Shown: positions 47,764-59,958 of the stretch, in pieces
Position numbering within the stretch: the first letter of the stretch is position 1
Layout of the letters: each line of letters begins with the position of its first letter
NCBI GenBank assembly: GCA_951799425.1
Contig: OX637394.1
Location: 12,580,501 to 12,644,500, forward strand
Length of the DNA stretch: 64,000 bases
Source of the DNA: Ilex aquifolium
Lineage: Eukaryota; Streptophyta; Magnoliopsida; Aquifoliales; Aquifoliaceae
Direction: 5' to 3'
The notes under the pieces: generated by a model
What the model was told of the DNA's origin: nothing
Seen by the model: only the letters and a program-made list of their open reading frames with translations
Databases searched by the model: none
Position numbers and translations under genes: made by a program

Positions 47764-48570
47764 GAGCATCTCTAATGCAGACTCAAATTTTTTTTCAAAT
47801 TTGAGTAAAAAGTTTAATTTGGTACAGACCACTCTAATGGAGAAACTCAAAAATTTACTTAAATCTTTTAAAAAATTCCCATATTATTCCAAAAACTAAT
47901 TTTTTTAATATTTCCCACAAAAACATGTTATGTACCCGCTAGTAGTATCCCAAAAACATGTTTGTGATAACATGGATTTTGCAATAACAAGGATTTAGGA
48001 TGGCAGCCAGTAGTATCTGCAGGGGATTCACATAGCAAAAATTTCCCAAAATTCTATACAATTTTCTAAGACTTCATATCTATAGGGGATTCACGCAACA
48101 AAAATTTCCCAAAATTCCATACAAAATTTTAAGACTTCTTATATACATGGGATTCACATAGCAAAGATTTCCCAAAATTCCAAGCAACCCAAGAACTCAT
48201 GCACACAACAATGATGGGTAGAGATAGGGTTTATACAAAAAAAAAAAAAAAAAATTTGGGATAGTTGATGATGAAAAGGAAAGAAAATATAGAAGATGAA
48301 GAGGGTAGCAGATTACATTGAGACCGTCGTTCCTCCTGGCTTGTAGCGGCGTTGAAGTGGCAGAGAACGTCTAGGCAAAGAGGACTTTTGTGGAGAGAAA
48401 AAATATCCGTTGGATTTTGATAAAGAGTTTGGGTCTCCCTCAATTTGAGTCTAAAAAAAATTTTCCCTTGATTTGGTATAAGTTTGAGTCAAGAATTAGA
48501 GCAAGTATTTTGGACTTTTTTACTCAAATTTAAATTTAAGTCTAAATTTGAGTTAGAATTAGAGATGCTC
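47764..48570. mobile_element. Tourist-like (PIF/Harbinger) element
   Basis: Perfect 13-bp ends GAGCATCTCTAAT and ATTAGAGATGCTC are flanked by TAA at 47761-47763 and 48571-48573. It shares the ACTCAAATTTGAGT interior with the 35745 and 49836 elements and is the best-preserved member. No transposase. Not present at the equivalent place in unit 2. Confidence 0.85.
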
Positions 48571-48895
48571 TAATAAGTTTTGACAACGTGGCTCACACTC
48601 TGTGTCTTACATATATCATGTGGAGCACTTTTTTTTGCAACATGGTGGTGGCGGTCTGATTTGTAATCAATGCCTCTAGATGAAAACTTGAAAATTAAAA
48701 TTCAGTGACTATAGACTTAATCTACGTGATTTGGTAAATCCGAGACTATCATTTTTCAAGAGAAGACAATTTGGTGGTGTATTCTTCAAAATGTTGATGG
48801 CCCACCATTGGGTGCATCTTGACTCACCAATGTGCTTGTGTAGGGATGATACTTGTCAAAACAACATCCATGCGACAAAGATTACTATGCCCCTC

Positions 48896-49832
48896 CTCCT
48901 GTAGGATTGTGAATCGTGTCGGGTGAGACGAGTTCTTATCTAATATTAGTAGGTTCATGTCAAAAAATATTTTACTCATACATGATTCGTTTATTAGTTC
49001 GTATCTAGCGAATCATGTCATATTGAGTTTGTATCGTGTATTAACCGTGTATAACTAGTATATAAACAAGTCGTGTATTTCTTCTGAATTTTTTTCTGAT
49101 TGACTTCACTCATATCCAATTCGTTTATTAATCGTGTCGTGTTAATTCCACTTGTTTACTAAACGGATGACTTAAGGAATACTCAAACCCACTAATTTTA
49201 TTTCGTATTAACAAGTTGTGTCATATTTTGATATTCTATTCCCCGCCCCAGGGTGCTACGTGTATGAGGAAATATTGTACATATTTCTTTCAATTCCTTA
49301 GTTTGGTCTAGAATTTGAAACCAGACTTTGGCAATGTGAGTTCCCAGGCATAATATTGTGGGCACAAGACCTACAGGTCAAACTAATTAGTTAACCTAAA
49401 ATGTTCAAATGGACTAATCATTGCGACAGTTTTACCCCGTGGTTTAGAAGCATCGAATCGAGTTGCCATGTTTAAAATAATGTATTCTAGAAATTAATTG
49501 GACCAAGTCCAATTGACTACCCCTAACTCGCCTAGTCTGAAGGTCGGGGGTTAATTACATGCATTTTGACAATAATTCATTACTCATATATTTTTATTTT
49601 TGAAGGTTCTATTCTATCTTTGAAAGATTTCACAATACAAAATTTTAGCTCAAATAATCCGTTGCAACTTGTCCTAAGTTATGAAACAATTCTAAATGGC
49701 AATGGACTTACTTTTTAGCCACCATCGATGATATTGAGAACGATTCATACACTATTTCTTTATTGATTAGTTTTGAAACCTATATGCTGCACTTTTATGC
49801 GACACTTTCCATTACATAAAAATAATTAGAAT
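48896..49832. other. Left end of unit 2
   Basis: No gene. Matches 34778-35741, with the same degenerate CGTGTC/CGTTTATTA iterations at its start. Confidence 0.5.
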
Positions 49833-49835
49833 TAA

Positions 49836-50937
49836 GAGCATCTCCAACTATGACTTAAATTTAGACTCAAATTTGAGTAAAAAGCTTAATTTGATATAGA
49901 GTACTTCAATAGACAAACTCAAATATCTACTAAAATCTTTTAAAAAATTCTCTTATTGTCTCAAAACTCATTTTTTTGTGTCATTTAAATCATGATATTT
50001 GATAAAATAAATGAAACTTTCATATTTCTCCTGCAAAGGGTAATTCAAAAAAAAAAAAATGAATATGTATACAACACTACATGGGAATAAAGAAACCACT
50101 TCAGATTGTTCTAATTTCTTATCATTTTTTATAAATTCAGATAAAAAAAAAGAAAAAAAAATATATATTACTATTTTGACATGGTCTGGTCTGAAGACAC
50201 AAAAACAAACGTTTTTAACAAAAATAAAAAATTGAAGAAATAAAATGACGATATTTCTAAATTTGTGGGTAGTGAAGGATTAAAATTTCAAGAAGAATCG
50301 GTAGTCTGAAATTGTACTACCGATAGTGTTTAACTCGAAAAAATCAAAAACAATTGATGGGTAAGATTAGGGTTTATATAATATGAAAGATGAGTGAGAT
50401 TAATATTTTGAAAAGAGCAATGATACATGGACTTAAAAAGTAGACTTAAAAATAAGATTTTATAATTACAACCATTGATTTCACTGTAGGTCCCAGCATT
50501 TATTGAAACTCACTACATATTCAATGGTTGAGATTATCAAGTTTAGTTTTTAAGTCTAATTTTTAAGTTCATCTTGCATTACTCTTTTTAAAAATATAAG
50601 AAATCAAGAAGATAGAAGATGAAAAGGAAAAAACTTACCTATAGGCCTTGAAATGATTTGTGAAAGTTTCAGTGGTGTTCGGCGATGGAAATAGCGTAGT
50701 AGAGAGAGACAAGAAGAGGCAAAGAACAAGTCGTCGAAAAAGTCTTTTAATTTTGAATAGGTTAAAAAGTTACTGTTAGAAATTTGGTATAGTATTTGAG
50801 TCTGCTTTAATTTGGGTCCAGAATAAGTTTTGTCTTAATTTGATATAGGTTTAAATCTAAAGTCGGAGAAATTTTTTAAGCCATTTTGACTCAAATTTAA
50901 ATTTGAGTTTACATTTAAGTCAAAGTTACAGATGTTC
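49836..50937. mobile_element. Tourist-like element, unit 2
   Basis: Counterpart of 35745-36866, flanked by TAA at 49833-49835 and 50938-50940. The right end, reversed, reads GAACATCTGTAAC, closer to the left terminus than the unit 1 copy. It contains the same nested short MITE near 50414-50590. Confidence 0.8.
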
Positions 50938-51028
50938 TAAGACTTAGTTGAGTTAAGTTTATAATTAAAAAATAAGTTTTTTACTCTCGTGTTGTTTACG
51001 TCAAGGGCACCTTACTTTTCTATGGTTT

Positions 51029-51522
51029 TTTTTTTTGAACGATAAAACTATGTAAAGATATCATTTACATAGGAAAAGTATAATTACAATCAGAAGATAA
51101 TAAAACCTTTAGCTCGGGAGGGAGGCAGCGCACCCAACTCAATGGGATTGAGTTTGATGAAACCTTGGCTGCAACCCAATGAGCTGCTCGATTAAGAGCT
51201 CTTGGCTTGTGTAAAAAATGTAAATTAAGAACCTTAGAGAAGTGACGAATATCACCAATAAAAGTACTTATCTCCCATGGTGGAACATCTTCAGTCGAAC
51301 TCAGCTTAATAAGCTCCAGATTATCACTTACAATGGTTGCCTGGTGGAGCTCCAAGACTGAAGCCAGGAGGCAGGCTTCCCTAACAGCAGCTGCTTCGGA
51401 GAACTTGCTAGAAACCGCAGGAATACTTTTAGCAATACCCTCCAGCAAAGCCAAATTTGATCCCCTCAAAAGCACCGCAATAGCAGCTTTATCTTTCTTA
51501 AAGGCACCATCACAGCTTTATC
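51029..51522 (-). mobile_element. 5'-truncated LINE end present only in unit 2
   Basis: The 12-bp target duplication TTTCTATGGTTT is at 51017-51028 and 51523-51534. The T-run at 51029-51036 is the complement of the poly(A) tail. Unit 1 shows the empty site near 36948-36960. The minus strand from 51475 to 51065 encodes an RNase H-like C-terminal region. Confidence 0.92.
51065..51475 (-). pseudogene. LINE RNase H remnant
   Basis: An open segment of about 136 codons resembling the RVT_3 RNase H tail of plant LINEs: AAAVREACLLASVLELHQAT, then IVSDNLELIKL and LNRAAHWVAAKV. The catalytic N-terminal part and all upstream ORF2 domains are missing. It belongs to a LINE lineage unlike the one in copy 1, judged by sequence. 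Confidence 0.8.
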
Positions 51523-51534
51523 TTTCTATGGTTT

Positions 51535-53165
51535 GAAAAACAAACTTCAATAAGAGTGCCCGTGATAGATAAGTATTTGTAAAAGAAAAGGTTAGACATC
51601 TTCTGGTAACAGTATGGATAAAAAGGTTGGAGGAGATGACTTTTTTTCCTTTTCTTTTGTTTTTTGTTTTTTGTGTTTTTTGTTGTCATTAGGCGATGGT
51701 TTGATTTTATTACATTATCAGTAATATTATTCCATTACTACAGGCATATTCGCTGCGATGACAATTCATTCGTCTAAGTAAATATGTTGCGAGTTTGAAG
51801 TTGGGAATCAATCTCTTCAAAGTGGGACTGAGATTTTTTACAATTCATCTCTCTGAAACTTCATTATAACCAAGTTGGAGCTTTATTTGGTATGTGTTTA
51901 AACTCTTCACTGCTCTAATCATACTGAACTTGTTTGGGGACTGGAGAGCACTGTCACTGTGGTTTAAGGTCTAATATATATGTCTAGAATTCATACTCAC
52001 TTAAAAGCTTAAGTCTATAGATAATGAGTCCATCAATAATATATTAGAAGATTTTAACTTCTATTTCTAACTGATATGAAATTTCCGCACATGTAATATC
52101 CAACAGAACTAATCTAGCCAAGCCCTTTAGATGAGCTACTTTACTTAATCATTTTTTCCATCAATATGGTTTGATGATGCTAAACATTGGTCACACTGGA
52201 AAGTAGGGATGTCAACGTCGATCGGGGTGTGAAAGACAGATATTGTGGAACTAATAACCATAATTCTATGTGTACCATGAGAAACATGATACACAAGACG
52301 GTGATATTGTAAAATTAGTAAGTATAATTCGAGATGTAATACAAGAAACGTGATAATTCAATGAGCAATGTGAGCTAAGTATCAAAGTTGTGATGGTCAA
52401 AATGTAATTTCTCCCTTCCTATAGAACTAAATATTTTTAGACTAACCAATTCTGACCAGTAATCTAAATCGAGTATTGGGACCAGTAATCCTTCCGGTAT
52501 CATGCCTTTTTGTAAAGTTATTCAATTCTAAAAATCACATTACTATATATGTTATTAATTCTTTGGAATTGTCTTAAAGACTTCTAGCTTTTTCGAATAT
52601 TCTACCACCAACCACAAATTCAATTAAAGACAAACTAGTAACACTGAGAAACATGGGTGGAGCCACCATTGGACTAGGGAGCACAAGTCCATCCTCAATT
52701 TTAGACATTTAATTGTGTTCACCCTGTTGCTATATTCTTGTTATGTGAATTAGGATGAAAATCTTTACCTAACTGATTAACAAACTTTTTGACCACTACT
52801 ATTAGAACTTAATTTCAGTACCTAATATATTGTGACATTAAGTAAAATAGCGAATCACAATGTTTCATAAAATTACTATCCAAACGATGCTTAGTAGAAG
52901 CCATCGGTCCCCACCAACAAAATCCCAAACTAGGTGAAACTAACATTATTCTTAACTTTTAGACAAGTTTCGGACATGTTTGAATTAGTTTTGAATATAT
53001 TATGGTTATTTTGTATTTTTTTAAACTTATAAGATTATTTTCTTATTATATAAAAATGAGTGTCATTATCTAAGAACCTGCAGAGTCATAAATGAAAATG
53101 ATTTTATATATAGAAACAAATATTTCTTGATGGGGTTGATTTGTATAAAGTTTTTGCTTTCTCTC
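51535..53165. other. Upstream spacer of S28 copy 5
   Basis: No gene seen. Collinear with 36955-38710 in unit 1, without the poly(A) insert. Confidence 0.5.
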
Positions 53166-53173
53166 TATATATG
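53166..53173 (+). promoter_or_regulatory. TATA box of S28 copy 5
   Basis: TATATATG lies about 56 bp upstream of the ATG at 53229. The surrounding promoter sequence is nearly identical to that of copy 4. Confidence 0.45.
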
Positions 53174-53228
53174 CGCATATTGAAGCCAGCGGAACCAACT
53201 TTTGAGGCTCAAAGTGGAGCACTTTGCA

Positions 53229-53915
53229 ATGAAAACTCATACCCTTTCGCACCAATTACTACTGCTTCCTTTGCTTGTCATCATCCTCACAAGCCCTTTT
53301 TCTGAAGCAGCCTATAATATTCCAAAGCTCAGTCCACTCTTTAGAACAGTTCTTCAAGACCCCAATACCCTATCAGCTTCAATTTCAGAGGACTTTGAGA
53401 CATTTTTCTACTCTCAAACACTTGATCACTTCAACTATCGACCCGAAAGCTATGCCACTTTTAAGCAAAGGTATGTGATCAATTCCAAAAACTGGGGTGG
53501 TGCAAAAGAAAGTACACCAATCTTTGCTTATCTTGGTGCAGAAGCACCTTTAGATGAGGATCTGACTGGTATTGGGTTTCTCAAAGAAAATTCCCCTCGC
53601 TTTAAAGCACTTCAAATTTATATAGAGGTAATGTTTCTCTTTTTTTTTTTAATAATAAAAAATCATCTCAATTATGTGTTCACTGAATTCATAGTTTTAC
53701 TCCACCTCCCATATATTGTTTGGGTGTCGTGACTTTTTTTGGCATAAATATAATAATAAAGAAAAAAGAAACTCTCTACATCATGCAGCTACTTGTGATC
53801 AAAATCTTACATATGCAAACTCTGGTATTTTCCTTAGCATCGATACTCTGGAAAATCGGTTCCATTCAGCTCAATGGAGGCTGCCATAAAAAATGATAGT
53901 ATTCGTGGCTATTTT
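53229..53915 (+). pseudogene. Serine carboxypeptidase S28, copy 5, truncated
   Basis: Exon 1 (53229-53627, 133 codons) is fully open: signal peptide, [20 protein letters not shown] and [20 protein letters not shown]. Exon 2 starts at 53838 and is cut at 53915 by the same copia insertion as copy 4. Exons 3-9 are absent, so Ser, Asp and His are all lost. Without splicing, exon 1 would read into the intron and end near 53730, giving a short secretory peptide of about 167 residues. I regard it as a pseudogene whose first exon has by chance stayed open. Confidence 0.9.
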
Positions 53916-56900
53916 TATTGTTTGTGGTATTACAAATATAAAAAAATCACTTATTGAAATTTCTGATTTGAACCATGTAATGTAAATCAAAATAGTAACA
54001 ATCAAGTGTGAAACAGTTATACAGAAATAGTTTTACACAAAAAAATTACATAAAAGAGTTACACGAAAGAGTTACACGTAATTGTTTGTATAACCAATAT
54101 AAATACTGACTCGATTGCAGAACAGAAACTGTTATTGAACTTTAGGTAGACTAAGGCTAGTATTTGACACTATGTCCTTAAGACAGATTTTGCTCCCACA
54201 CACAGTGCTTATGCAATATCAAGCGTCTGCCTCACAGGATACAATGATCTTTACACGAGCAGAAGTAGCACTTCAATCTACTCGTTCAGCGAACAAAAAA
54301 TTGTGTTGTGTACGCTCTAAATGCTGACTGCCTTAATGCCGAAATGCAATGCACAATTGTCTGCCTTAACTCTAAATATAACTGATGTATGAATTGAATG
54401 CAGAATGGTAATGAGCCTGGATATTTATAGACACTTTGGTGACTTTTCGGACAGCCACCATACTAAAAGACACAACCCCATATGAATAGACACAACTCAA
54501 TGCAAGCTAGAAGACACCACCACTTGTGTAACTGTTCTGTATGAACAGACACAACTCAATTTCGGACTGGAGGGAAGAAAAATCTGAACCAGTGCCCAAT
54601 TAATTTCGGATTAAGAAATTCTCGCCCAATTAATTAAATGAATTTTCTCCAAAAAGATAGAGTTTGGTCTAAAACACACCCACACCCCGAACCCGGCCGG
54701 GTCGGGTCGTGGCGTGGCGGGCGGTGAGCGCGCGTGTGTGTGGTAGAATCGAATGCATGTAGGTGCTCGCTCCGCTCATAAAACGGTGGTACCCCTTGGG
54801 GCCCAATCCTATAGAGCAAACTTGACTTATATATTCCTATGTAGAACTTCTTCCTCAATCAATGTGGAATTGATGTCAAATCCCACATTTCACAACCTTT
54901 ATTTTTATATTTCAAGAGGATCACTTGGAGCCTATTTTCTCATTCATTTCTTACTCGATTTGAACAAGTGAATATACTACATTATTCTCCACACGGAGTA
55001 GAATATGAACCCACGAAAATTTATTCGAAACAACGAACAGGTCCCACTTTAATTTAGACTCAAAGTCGACCAAAAATTCAGTTTTTATACTTAAAAAACT
55101 GTTTTGGTCCAACAATCCCCCACATGAATGAAAAATTGGCTGTTAGTATGCAAATGATAATGCTGACACACTATAGAGAGTACATCTTTGGAAAAGATCG
55201 TGCATCGAGATAGGTAGCTTTTGGCCTTGAACCTTCCCTAATAAAAGTCCATCGAACTTACCGGCTAAATAGTGAATGTGATGTCTTGAACTATTCAACT
55301 GTTTGATCAATCAAATCGAATAGACTTCACACAGTCTCTTTCCTAACACAATTGGTTCTCATTATTGTGTTCATTTTGGCCCTGAACAACTCCTGGTTTT
55401 CATGAGTACTTTAGAGAATTCAGCCATTATAAATTCTCACAGAAGCGGCCCCTTCACACCCATATAGATGACTCATATTAGGAATATCTTGCAATATCCC
55501 ACTTCGATTTTCCAAGGTATAGGAGTCATTAAAAGCATAGCTTACCCTAATAATCTCTGCCGGCAACACTAAGTTATCATAGGTATATGTATGAAAAATT
55601 ATCTCTTTAGTACTTCTTTTGAATCACGCATAATTCGGTTGTCCCTGTGAACCTAGATCTTGGGATCTCCAGTCAATTAGGTTGGGTTGCCATTAAGGTG
55701 ATTCTTGTGTCATAGGCTTTAGTGTCATTCCCCGCGATGTGCAATTTACTTGCTCTCTCATCAAACCTTTATGAAGCGGATCCGCCAGATTATCCTTTAA
55801 TTTTATATAATCAATAGATATAATCTCATTTGAAAGCAATTACCTAACGGTATTATGTCTACGATGTATATGTCTAGACTTATCATTGTACATGTCACTT
55901 TGTGCCCACCAATTGCAGATTGGCTATCACAATGTATACAAATTGCTGGCACATGTTTAGGCAATATTGGAATATCCTCTAGAAATTGGTGAAGTCACTC
56001 AGCTTCCTCTCTTGCTTTATCTGAAGCAATAAATTCAAATTTCATTGTAGATCTGGCAATACACATTTGCTTAGAGAATTTCCAAGATACAGCTGCACCA
56101 CTAAGTGTAAAAACATAACCACTTGTGGATTTTGTATTCTTCATATCAGATATCCAGTTTTCATCACTATACCCTTCAAGTACAGCTGAATATCTTGTAT
56201 AGTACAATCCAAAATTCAAGATATATCTTAGATATCTAAGAACCTTGATAATTGTCTTTCAATAGTCTACTCCCGGATTACTCGTATATCTACTCAATTT
56301 ACTAACTGAGTATGCTATACCCGTTCTAGTGCAGTTTATGACATACATTAGACTGCCAATGATACGAGAGTATTCCAATTGTGATATGCTTTGACCAGTA
56401 TTTTTAGACAAATGAAAATTTATATCAACTGGTGTTCTAGCAATGCTGCTTTCATCTTTGTCGAATTTCTCAAGTATTTTCTCAATATAATGTGATTGAG
56501 ATAATATAAGTTCACCAGATGTTCTAGAAATTTTAATTCCTAATATAAAATCTGCAACACCCAAATCTTTCATGTCAAACTTACTGGACAATATTTTTCT
56601 TGGTAGTTATAATAATATTATTATTACTACCTAAAATAAGCATATCATCCACATATATGCAAACAATAGCATATCCATTATTTGTGTCTTTGACATAGAC
56701 ACATTTATCACATTCATTTAATTGTGAAACCATTTGACATCATTATCTTATCAAATTTTTCATGCCATTGTTTTGGTGTTTGTTTTAAACCATAAAGTGA
56801 TTTAACAAGTCTACACACCTTCTTCTCTTGTCCTCAAGAAACGAACACTTCGGGTTCGTCCATATAAATTTCCTCATTTAAGTCACCATTTAAGAAAGTT

Positions 56901-57788
56901 GTTTTCACATCCATTTGGTGTATCTCAAGATTATGCAATACTGCAATAGTTATGAGCATACGAATAGATGTTATTCTCGTGACAGGAGAATATGTATTAA
57001 AGTAATCAAGGCCTTCTTTTTGTTTGTAACCTTTAGCTACAAGTCTAGTCTTATACTTATCAATTGATCCATCAGTTTTCATTTTCCTTTTAAAAATCTA
57101 TTTACACCCCAATGGTTTACTTCCTAGATGAAGATCTACCAACTTTCATGTGTGATTTTGCATGATGGATTCAATTTCACTATTTACAGGTTCTTTCGAC
57201 ATAGATGCTTCAGAAGTGGATATCGCTTCATTGAAGCTTTGAGGCTCATTTTCTAACAAATATGTTAGAAAATCTGGACCACATGACTTGCAAGTCCTTG
57301 CCCTCTTACTGCATCATAATGTCTCTTCACTTTCTTCATTTATAGACTCATAGTCTATATTATTAGTCGCAGTATCATGAGTTCTTTTAAAAGAACTCAC
57401 ATCACATATATTTTTACTAGGAAATACATTTTCAAAGAATGATGCATTTCTTGACTTAATGATTGTATTGACATGTATATCAGAAATATCAGATTTATGC
57501 ACTAGAAAATGATATGCACTGCTATTTATTGCATAACCAATAAATATACAATCAATAGCCTTAGGTCTTATTTTAATCCTTTTGGGAATAAGAACCATCA
57601 CCTTAGCCAAACATCTCCACACTTTTAAATATTTGTAGAAAGGACTCCGACCTTTCCATAATTCATAAAGGGTTTTGTCTAACTTCTTGTTGGTAGTCTA
57701 TTTAAAATATAATTTGCTGAAAGCAAAGCTTTATTCCACAAGTTCTGAGGTAATCCCGAACTAATAAGAAGTTTGGTGAATAATACCT
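53916..57788 (-). mobile_element. Ty1/copia remnant, unit 2
   Basis: Duplicate of the unit 1 fossil. The LTR is 53916-55114 (about 1.2 kb), RNase H about 55995-56219, reverse transcriptase about 56259-57082, linker and integrase end about 57314-57785. The 5' portion is missing at the same point as in unit 1. Several breaks; not functional. Confidence 0.88.
55995..57082 (-). pseudogene. Copia RT-RNase H region, unit 2 (fossil)
   Basis: Copia reverse transcriptase (LEIHQMDVKTTFLNGDLNEE; SQSHYIEKILEKF) and RNase H ([12 protein letters not shown]) signatures. Broken in several places. Confidence 0.88.
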
Positions 57789-58603
57789 GTCAAATCGTTT
57801 ATCACACGTTTACCCGTTTAAATAAAATTAATATAATAATAAATTAATAATTATTTTAAAAAATTAGCCAGAAAAAAAGATGTAAAGAAATCAATACAAA
57901 AAAAAAAAAAGTAAAGCAGTAGTTTAAAGACAAAAAGAGGGGAGATAGGGAGATGGAGAGCTGTTCAAAGGTAAAGGCAAACCAATGTCTTTCGTTTTTG
58001 TCCCACATCGGCAAATGAGGTGAGATGGGGAGGGCTGACTTACCTATAAAAGACAATGGTCTCTTACCTTTTTTTTTTAGCCTTAAAATTTGAATTTTAT
58101 GTGAGATTTGACTAGAAATTCCTCTTTTTTTAGGTAACTACAGCTGACAGTAAAAAAAATGGAGTAAGAAAAGTAGAGTGTTAAAATTTGTTGATATAAT
58201 TTTTTTAAAATTAAACGGGTTAAACGAGTCGTGTTACCCGTTTATAAAATTTGTTCATTTGTTATTTGGCGTCGAAAATATGTTAGTTGCAAAAAACGTA
58301 CCTTGATTTTCAGCGACAAATATTATGTCATCACCAAAGAGAAAAAATATGACCTAATATAATTTCTTTCGGCAACCAAATTTTTTTTGTGACAAGTAGA
58401 TGAATTTTTAAGCGACTAAGTTTTTTGTCACTGATAATCTACTTTAGCGACGATACTTTTGTTGGTCTTCAAAAACTTTCAGTGGCGAGCCAGCCGCGAC
58501 AAATTGGCGACCAAATTTTATTGTCGCAGAAAACTTTTAGCGACGAATTATTAACTTTTAGCGACGACATTTTTTGCCGCTAAAAAACATTTTTCTTGTA
58601 GTG
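57789..58603. mobile_element. CACTA-type element, right end only, unit 2
   Basis: Same fragment as in unit 1, ending TTTTTCTTGTAGTG at 58603 with the CGACGA/TTTTAGCG subterminal iterations. The junction with the copia remnant is identical in both units, so the deletion that fused them predates the tandem duplication. Confidence 0.75.
58000..58052 (+). promoter_or_regulatory. snRNA-type promoter motif pair (USE + TATA), unit 2
   Basis: GTCCCACATCG at 58000-58010 and TATAAAAG from 58045, again 34 bp apart, then a T-run near 58069-58078. Both motifs and their spacing are unchanged from unit 1. Confidence 0.5.
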
Positions 58604-59400
58604 TCTAGGACAAAAAATATAAGGTGAGCACAACTAGATATATATATTTATGAAATAATATTTTGAATATCCATTCGTCTTTTACTAACTCTTTCAATGA
58701 TTTCATATGTTAACGATAACATGATATTATCAATCAAACAAATTTTTAATTGTAATAGGGACGATTGTTGGTAATTTTGGATGTTTTGTTGGTGGGTTGA
58801 TGATTTAAATTGTGAAGGATGTGAATCACTAAGCAAGAGTCGTGTGGAAAAAAATGTAAGCCGGAGAGAGAAAGTTGGTGTGGTGTAGACATGTGGAAGA
58901 AGGATGTTATGTGGCACAAAAAATGCACATAAATAATTGAATTTTTTTTTTTTTTGATCCATAATAATTGAATAGTTGAATGGCAGCGGGATAAGAAGAA
59001 GGGGGCTTTTTAAATTTTTGGATAAGTCGTTATTGTCTTCCAACCAACACAAATAATAAAAATAATTATTATTTCAGTGACCTAGTTGACACGCGACCAG
59101 AATTAGAATGCGATTCAAACCCAATCAATGAATCAATCAATCAATTTAATTAGTTGAAATCTGACTTTGAGACCGATGGAGGCTTCGTCTCAATCGGCAT
59201 AGGACCCACATTCTAATTCCATGGTCTATGAGTTCATTAATTAAAAGTTTATCATTTCTAAAGTTGGGTACTTTTGCAATTAATTCTCTCATGTTCCAAT
59301 TTCGACAAATTGATTTTTTATTTTTTTAAAGTTCCCCACCTGCTAAATTAATTGATGAAGTGGACAATGAACATAAAATTTCAAAAACAACCTTCCTTCT

Positions 59401-59542
59401 TCTTTTTTTTTTTTTTTCAACGGTCAGAGGTTTTGACCAATTTATGTACACCTTGTCATTTCTCAGTTTGGTCAAAAACAGGCCAACAATACCGGGATTA
59501 GGATATTTATGAAGGATAAATCTCTCATAATTTGACAACCTT
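59401..59542 (-). mobile_element. SINE fragment in D3
   Basis: Reverse-oriented SINE body with a T-run from about 59402 to 59417, orthologous to those in D1 and D2. Confidence 0.6.
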
Positions 59543-59665
59543 GGTATCCTTGATCATTTGTTGATTTTTTTCCTATTTCTCAATTTCCAGCTCTAATATA
59601 TATATACACTATTGTGTCCTCCATTTGTTTCTCATAGTAATGTCATCGCCACCAAAACTACGGGA

Positions 59666-59958
59666 AGGGTTGATAATCGAACCGAGGATTGACTCAAATT
59701 CGACTCATACAAGATTTGACTTGAACTTGGTTCGTGTTGAACAGAAAAGGTCGGGTCGAACTTGCAAAACTCGACTTGTTTATATATAAAATAATCGAGT
59801 TATATGAGTTTGGCTCGGGTTCTGCTCGTTTTAGGCTCAACTTAGACTCGACTCATTTTCTAAACTAGCCGAACTTAAATAATTTTTACCCTCGTTTAGA
59901 AAAACAAGTTCGACTAACTTGACTCAAACTCGCAAAACTCGACTTGATTATCAGCCCT
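59666..59958. mobile_element. Mutator-like MITE in D3
   Basis: Orthologous to 19113-19406 and 45945-46237; ends AGGGTTGATAATCGAACC and AGCCCT. Confidence 0.6.

Larger units (their letters stand above)
34778..48895. repeat. Large tandem duplication, unit 1 (14.1 kb)
   Basis: Collinear with 48896-61004. The left edges match from TATGCCC(T/C)TCCTCCTGTAGG, and the right edges end with CAACATCCATGCGACAA(A)GATTAC. Landmarks in order: Tourist-like element, S28 exon 1, copia remnant, CACTA-type end, block D. In S28 exon 1 I count about ten substitutions in 399 bp between units, roughly 2.5 percent. Confidence 0.9.

Noticed and set aside
18225-59052. Minus-strand open frames in D1, D2 and D3 sharing the LEDNNDLSK and TFSLRLTFFSTRLLLSDSHP strings
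   Set aside because: Lengths and frames differ among the three copies through small indels, so similarity reflects DNA duplication rather than coding constraint.
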